NCBI GenBank assembly: GCA_963854835.1
Contig: OY978529.1
Coordinates: 45,392,821-45,456,820 of the forward strand
Length of the DNA stretch: 64,000 bases
Origin: Megamerina dolium
Taxonomy: Eukaryota; Arthropoda; Insecta; Diptera; Megamerinidae
Direction: 5' to 3'
Positions 57,606 through 64,000 of this stretch are shown here, piece after piece. A model generated the notes under the pieces. The model saw only the letters and a program-made list of their open reading frames with translations. It ran no database searches and was not told the origin of the DNA. Numbering within the stretch: position 1 is the stretch's first letter; each line of letters starts with the position of its first letter. The translations under genes and the position numbers were made by a program.

Positions 57606-59791
57606 TTTATACCCTGCATAATGCAATATGCATGGTATATTCATTTCGGTCAGATGTTTGTGTCCACTTGAAGGAATCTCCGCAGATATAGACATGGATA
57701 TATATTCGTGATCAGCGTCGATTAAATTTTCGATTTAACGATGTCCGTCCGTCCGTCCGTCCGTCCGTCTGTCTGTCACCTGGCTGGTTCGCACGATAAC
57801 TTGAGTAAATATTGAGCTATTTCGATGAAATTTGGCATAAGTAATCTATGATCCAAGGGTACGGAGGGGATTGATATTGGGCATGATCGGTCAATAACCA
57901 CGCCCACACCAAGCATTCAAAGCGACTAACCTCGGAATTTTCAAAATCTCTAACTTGCTATAACTCACATAATATAAGACTTGGGACAACAATCTTTGAC
58001 ACATAGAGTTACATTATACTACTATATAACCTCACCAAAAGTGGATGAGCCACGCCTACTTTCTAGCGTAGCTCCCATACAAAGTGTCTGTACTTCTTTT
58101 AAATTGAAACTGCTGTAACTTCTACAATCTTCTGTCCAGAATAACCATAATTGACACTTAGAATACTATCGTAGTCGGTAATAATATGGCAGAAAATCAG
58201 TGTGCCACGCCTACTCCTTTTTGGGTCTCCCATACAAAGTTGCGGAAATTAAAAAAATGTTACCGGTTATAACTTGCAAACTATTCAGCGTAGAATAAGA
58301 GATTTAAGTATTGTACGAGCAACTAGGCTCACAGAAAATGGGTGCACCACGCCCACTGTTTATCGTAGCCCCCATACAAATTTTAAATTGAAACAGCTGT
58401 AACTTCGGTAATCTTCTGTCTAGAATAACCATAATTGACACTTAAATTAATATCGTAGTCTGCGGAAATCTGGCGGAAAATCAGTGTGCCACGCCCACTC
58501 CTTCATGAGTCTCCCATACAAAGTCAAGGGAATTAAACGAAAACTTTTAAGCTTCATAACTTACAAACCATTTAGCGTAGGACAACGAGATTTAAGGTAT
58601 GGAATAGTATTGTACGAGCAACTAGACTCACTTGAAATGGGTGCGCCACGCCCACTGTTTATTGTAGCCCCCATACAAATTTTAAATTGAAACAGCTGTA
58701 ACTTAGGCAATCTTATGTCTACAATAACCATAATTGACACTTAGATTAATATCGTAGTCGGAAATAATCTGGCAGAAAATGAGTGTGCCACGCCCACTCC
58801 TTCATAAGTCTCCCATACAAAGTCAAGGGAATTAAACTAAAACTTTTAAGCTCCATAACTTACAAACCATTTAGCGTAGTTGTACGAGCAACTAGGCTCA
58901 CAGAAAATGGGCGCACCACGCCCAGTGTTTATCGTAGCCCCCATACAAATTTTAAATTGAAACAGCTGTAACTTAGGCAATCTTATGTCTACAATAACCA
59001 TAATTGACACTTAAATTAATATCGTAGTCGGCAAAAATCTGGCAGAAAATCAGTGTGCCACGCCCACTCCTTCATGAGTCTCCCATACAAAGTCAAGGGA
59101 ATTAAACTAAAACTTTTAAGGTCCATAACTTACAAACCATTTAGCGTAGGACAATGACATTTAAGGTATGGAATAGTATTGTACGAGCAACTAGGCTCAT
59201 AGAAAATGGGCGTACCATGCCCACTGTTTATTGCAGCCCCCATACAAAATGACTGAAATTCTTTTAAATTTAAACAGCTGTAACTTCGGCAATCTCCTGC
59301 CTAAAATAACCATAATTGACACTTAGATTAACATGGTAGTCGGAAATAATATGGCAGAAAATCAGTGTGCCATGCCCACTCCTTCATAGGTCTCCCATAC
59401 AAAGTCGAGGGAATTAAACTAAAACTTTTAAGCTCCATAACTTACAAACCATTTAGCGTAGGACAACCAAATTTAAGGTGTGGATTGATATTGAAATATT
59501 AATTAGATATACCAGAAAGAGATACGTCACTCCCACTTTTTATATAGCTTCCATATAAACACCCATAACTTACTAATTAATACGCCTAGGTCAACCCATT
59601 GCAACCTATGTAGTTTAGTATTATAGGCAGAAATTGATCCTCCAAAATTGGTGAGGTACGCCTGCTTCTTATTGTAGGTCCTATACAAAGTAGTGGAAGA
59701 AAAGGATGGATATACGAGCAAACTTTTTATATATACCTCTACATATGCAGGGTATAATTTGGTCGGCCCCAGCCGACTGTAAGGAGATTTT
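57606..59791 (+). mobile_element. DINE-1/INE-1-like element, copy 4, five tandem modules
   Basis: The left end TATACCCTGCATAATGCAAT is a hairpin closing at TGGTATA. The (GTCC)n tract is at 57743-57770. Modules starting at TGTGCCACGCC occur at 58201, 58485, 58784, 59054 and 59366 (intervals about 284, 299, 270, 312 bp). Each has a TCTCCCATACAAAG block, and most also contain TTAAATTGAAACAGCTGTAA. The right end is AGGGTATAATTTGGTCGGCC followed by CCAGCCGACTGTAAGGAGAT, a complete terminal hairpin. It is the longest of the four copies (2.2 kb). The frames 58484-58690 and 58783-58971 are module shadows. Confidence 0.88.
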
Positions 59792-59864
59792 CCATTGTTC
59801 ACTTTACTAAATGCGTTCGTAAGAGTGCGTGAAGGACCTCAGTACTTTGCAAACAAATTCAAAT

Positions 59865-60037
59865 TTAGAAGATTTTCCATGGCAAATTGTGACTGCGGTA
59901 AGAATTGCCAATTGCTTGCCGGCAGGTGGGTATCGTTCGAAAGAAAAATCATTTCAATATTACATTTTTATGCTTCAGTCGAGGATTGACGAATGTCAGA
60001 AGGCCAACGCACTAACCTTTGAGCTACGGCACCCACC
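59865..60037 (-). mobile_element. tRNA-derived SINE, copy 12 (5' half)
   Basis: On the minus strand: GGTGGGTGCCGTAGCTCAAA (box A decayed at its end), GTTAGTGCGTTGGCC, CTTCTGACATTCG, the core CTGCCGGCAAGCAATTGGCA and CCATGGAAAATCTTC. The box B segment is deleted. It begins about 75 bp to the right of DINE-like copy 4. Confidence 0.8.
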
Positions 60038-61059
60038 GTAAGCTAACAATTGCAAAAATATTACATTAATTCACAGCTAATAATGATTACTGTAGTTGTA
60101 ATTACGATTAAAATATTTGTGCGTATTTGTAAACATTAAACATTATTGAACTAATCTTAATTTATAAATAATTGATTACAAAAATAATCGATTAATACCC
60201 AACTCTGAAAACAGTAAATAAATAATGTCAGAAATAAAATGAAAAGAAATGAAAAAAATGACAAATGACAAATTAAGTACCAACATGTCGTTATTAATTA
60301 TATGCGTATGCTGGCCGCATTACATATCATACATAACATATTATATATTCAGGCATATACATGCATATACATATTTTTGTAAAAGACTTCTTGTAAATAT
60401 ATTTACTTACTTATACTTATATGCTTACAAAAAAAAAAAAAAATGTGAAAAGAAAATTTCAAGACATGCACTAGCTGCTATAAGATGCGTATACGCGTAA
60501 TACGATACATATTTTCGAGGTCAGATTTACAAAGCATTTTGGGGGTGGATAATGTAACAACGACATTAGTGTTAGCAATGTGTTGCTATTGCGTGCTCTA
60601 TGTAATTTATATGGGTCATGACCTTCATGCGTGAGAATTCATTGCTTATTTACGTACGTATGTGTGTATCGTCTTTTAGAAATTAAAATAATACTTCAAC
60701 TATATACGTGATGAAATTTTAAGGCATAACGAAAATAAAAAAAAAATCAATAGGTACCTCCATACTCGTACATACTATGAGAAACGTATAATATGAATAA
60801 GGAGTAAAATTCAGATGGTTTACTTTTCTCAATGTTATGGTATATATTTACACTATAATTTCAAGTAAATTAGATTTTTCAATAACGAAATGGATATGTA
60901 TTTAAACATTAAGAAAAAGTTGGTAAGTTTTTGAACGCATTAGGGCAATCGTGGACCTATTTTAGATCGTGGACCGATCCCTAAATGAATTTTTTTTTTA
61001 TATATTTAAGAAATTTATATGCTTTCTAAATATAATAATCGACATTTTACAAAAATTTG
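60038..61059. other. AT-rich non-coding DNA
   Basis: No recognised element. A poly(A) tract lies near 60429. Confidence 0.5.
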
Positions 61060-62690
61060 ACTTAAATTAAGGAAAGTTATGGTAGATAATAACATGTGGA
61101 AGGTATGTTCCCTGTGGAACATCCTTCTCTAATAAATTCTTTTAAAGTTGTGAGAGCTATAACACAAGCTGTAGCGGTGTTCTACTTTTTAGCCTTGAAA
61201 AGATTCGCGATGATGTCAGATCAGATTAGTGGCAAGCTCATTTGGGTGTGATTGTAGACGTTCTTGATATTTTGTAAATTTCTCTTTGATTTCATCCTTC
61301 ACTAGGGTGATTTTCAGGTCTTTATAAATTTGGGTTTTCGTTACGTACCAAGGAGCGTTAACTAGGATTCGCAGAGTTTTGGACTGAAATCTTTGGAGGA
61401 TTTTTATGTTGGAGTTGGATGTTGTTCCTCACATTTGAATACCCTAAGTCCATACCGGTTTGAGCATTGCTTTATATAGAATTATTTTGTTTTCCATGGA
61501 AAGGGGAGATTGACAATTCAACAGCCAATACATGTTGCGAAATTGTATACCAATGGCTTTCTTTTCAGCAAAAATGTGTACTCTCCATGTTAGTTGTCTA
61601 TCCAGGTGAATGCCTAAGTACTTAGCAGTTTCGAATTGGAGAACTGAAATATTGTTCCATTTAATTTGAGACTGGAATCTCTCCTCGTAGTAAATGATAT
61701 GTAGCTTGATTTCGTCTCGTTAACTTTCAGTCGCCAGTTCTTTAACCAAGTAGAAATTCGATCGAGACCGATTTGAATCTTGAATGATACTACTATGGGA
61801 CTCGTTCCAGTCGTGATAATAGCAGTGTCATCGGCAAAAGTTCTAGTGAGAAAATCATCTGTTGTAGGTAAATCGGAAGTAAAAAGCAGGTAAAGAATTG
61901 GAACTAACACACTACCTTGTGGAACTCCAGCTTGGATTGAGTGAAAATGGCGCATTTCATTGTCGTAATTCACGTAGAACAACCGTTTATGAAAATATGC
62001 TTTTATAAGCATATAAGCGTTCAGACGCAGCATCTCTTTTGCTTTGAATAATAGGTCTTGTTGCCATATCTTGTCAAAAGCTTGGGATATATCCAAAAAG
62101 ACTGCTGAGCAGAATTCTTTTCCATCAAGTGTTGTTTGAATTTTTTCAATCAATTGTTGTATGCTTTTTCTCTAAAGTCAAATTGGTGTCTTGGAATTAA
62201 TTTTCTGTGTGTTCAATTATTATCATTAGACTTTGCAGGAATAAAATTTCAAATACTTTCGACATGATTGGAAGAAGACTGATAGGTCGATAAGACTTTA
62301 CTTCTTCACCTGGTTTCCCTGCTTTGAGAACCAACTTGGTCCCAGCAACCTTCCACTGGTCCAGGAAGATATTTTTCCAGAGTTCAAAGCCTTATTAGGT
62401 AGTTTTTTTTCAGTATTTCAGAAGTGATGCGATCATACCCCGGAGCTTTGTAGTCTTTTAATCTTCTGATTGTGGTGGCTATTTTATTATTAGTAACTTT
62501 TTTATAAGTAACTCCACTTGACGCGGTTTCCCTAAAAAGGAAGAGTCATTAGTTTCTGTAAAAGGATCACCTGCCATGATGTCTTTAGGAGAAAACATTT
62601 TTTAGATGATCAGCAAAGAGCTCTGAGTTTTCCATAAGAGTTCTCGCCCAGGAGTTATTAGGTTTTGTGGTGGTCGATAAATGATCGTAT
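61060..62690 (-). pseudogene. Jockey-type LINE reverse transcriptase relic
   Basis: The minus-strand frame 61614-62153 carries the RT core: SAVFLDISQAFDKIW, FHSIQAGVPQGSVLVPILYL, active site RTFADDTAIITT with FADD, and ISTWLKNWRLKVNETKSSYI. Upstream in shifted frames are WARTLMENSELFADH near 62650, DYKAPGYDRITSEIL near 62430, and RPISLLPIMSKVFEI near 62270. Downstream, KYLGIHLDRQLTWRVHIF (61570-61620), KPVWTLGIQMWGTTSNSNIK (61400-61460) and an ILVNAPWYV block (about 61350) match the Jockey-clade C-terminal region. The endonuclease is missing and there are several frameshifts. No poly(A) is evident at the 3' side. The clade call is confident from the RT blocks. Confidence 0.9.
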
Positions 62691-64000
62691 TGTTGACTCT
62701 TTTACTAACCTTCTACAAGGAGTAATTAAAGATTTGGTTTGGTACCAAGCCTTGCTTTCAAGAAGTGCATCAGTGGATAACATTACGAGTAGATCAGAAT
62801 ACATGTCGTATGAGTAATCTTTATCCGTGTGTGTGTGTGTGTGTGTTAAATTTAATGTTAAATTATACATTTGTACATAATGCAAATACAAAAAATTATT
62901 ATTCAAATGTTATTATTTGTGCATGTGGCAAATTGAAATTACATATTACACTACTGTACTCAGTGTTCGCAACATGACTTTGCTAAGGGAAAAGTAGTCC
63001 ATAGCTGGTGAGGAAATATGACTATCCTGTTGTCATTATTTATCAATAAATGTAAGTAAGTAAAGGAACAGGAAATTAAAGTCGATTTACACAAAACCTT
63101 TGCTTGTTCTCTTGCTAAGCATATATTTCATATTCATAGCAGAGCTTGTTGAAGTCGCTAAATTATAATATGTTTTTTTTTTTTTTTTTGGCATTGGCTT
63201 CATTATGAAGTGCAAAAGAGCCTCTCTGCAGTGTGTGTATATATTGTTAGTAAGAAAGAAAGAAAGAAAGAAAGAAATGACATTGTCACCCCCACCCCAG
63301 TTATTAGTGCATGGTAAATAAACAAACTATTGTAGTATGGCACTGCGTAAATTCACTTTATTAGTAGCATTTCCTGCATAAAATGTATTCTTTTGTCCAG
63401 TCCACTAAGGATTTCCTGGTTTCGTTTGTTAAGTGGACCGACTGGTTGGCTGGCTTGGACTGACTTGGCAGAACGATTTGTTTCACTTTACGTTGCATTG
63501 CTAATTTGCATAGTTTTATTAGTAGTATGTGTATCTTTTGGCCTTTTCTTGTTCTTTTCAAAATGATGATTTAATGATCGTACTTTAGTATCGTACAGTG
63601 TCCTTGCGTTTATTTTGTCGCAATACCTATGCATTTGCCTGTATATCAATATACGTTGACGTAATATGTGATAACTTGCTTATGTTTTATTCTAAAAGAC
63701 GACTGAGTAAATGAAATAGCAAAGAAGCTCATGTATTTATAATTAATATTTGAACATATGTACATATATTTATTTTTCATGTAGCTGCATAATAAATATT
63801 TGTATATATAGAAAGGGCAAAAAAAAAAAACACACGACTCAAAGACATTTATACACAACAACTGCAGTAAATAAAGTTACGAAATGTAATGTTTGCAAGC
63901 ATTCATTAATGATACATAAATTATTGAAGAAAATGCATACGAATAAACTGAATAAAATGCAATTGTACATTACTATAGATATAACATACAACACCTTTAT
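62691..64000. other. Non-coding DNA with (TG)n and (GAAA)n
   Basis: (TG)n at 62826-62846, poly(T) at 63173-63189 and (AAAG)n at 63250-63278. A 66-codon minus frame at 63361-63561 has mixed composition but no recognisable domain. I do not call it a gene. Confidence 0.5.

Overview
The window reads as AT-rich nuclear DNA of a higher (schizophoran) fly, most likely tephritid-like. I found no intact host gene, rRNA gene or canonical tRNA gene. The organism call is an inference. It rests on DINE-1/INE-1-like Helitron derivatives, mariner and piggyBac relics, and Jockey, I and RTE-like LINEs, together with dense (TATG)n, (CA)n, (CAA)n and (TA)n microsatellites. The setting is a gene-poor intergenic region or a very long intron. 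Nearly all protein similarity that can be recognised belongs to transposable elements, and almost all of these copies are broken.

Layout. 1-3.6 kb: simple-repeat-rich DNA with a LINE 3' scrap between long direct repeats. 3.6-5.9 kb: a DINE-like element, a mariner-like transposase relic and a tRNA-derived SINE. 7.3-11.4 kb: an isolated DINE-type hairpin, an unexplained ORF and two LINE relics in opposite orientation. 12.3-13.5 kb: a deleted mariner with intact terminal inverted repeats, then a rearranged SINE. 15.8-19.2 kb: four SINE copies, a local tandem duplication and a 170-bp (TA)n tract. 22.0-22.5 kb: a piggyBac relic. 24.0-27.4 kb: a possible retrocopy, a DINE-like element carrying a SINE, and an RTE-like LINE. 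32.3-37.9 kb: one complete mariner structure, one Tc1/mariner-type element carrying a SINE, a LINE with a telomere-like tail, a SINE and a DINE scrap. 39.2-46.0 kb: a mariner relic, an I-type LINE with RNase H, an RTE-like LINE nested in a transposase relic, and a DINE-like element. 46-57.6 kb: a possible new inverted-repeat element, SINE copies and degraded LINE 3' ends. 57.6-60.0 kb: a 2.2-kb DINE-like element with five tandem modules. 61-62.7 kb: a Jockey-type LINE. The remainder is AT-rich sequence where I see only simple repeats.

How the parts relate. None of the coding relics looks functional. The most coherent system is a roughly 340-bp tRNA-derived SINE family with at least a dozen copies or fragments here. 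It has clear pol III box A and box B, a conserved core that can fold, and an AT-rich tail. Several copies carry target-site duplications, and two interrupt other elements, so insertion order can be read. The second system is the DINE-like family, whose copies differ in the number of internal modules of about 290 bp.
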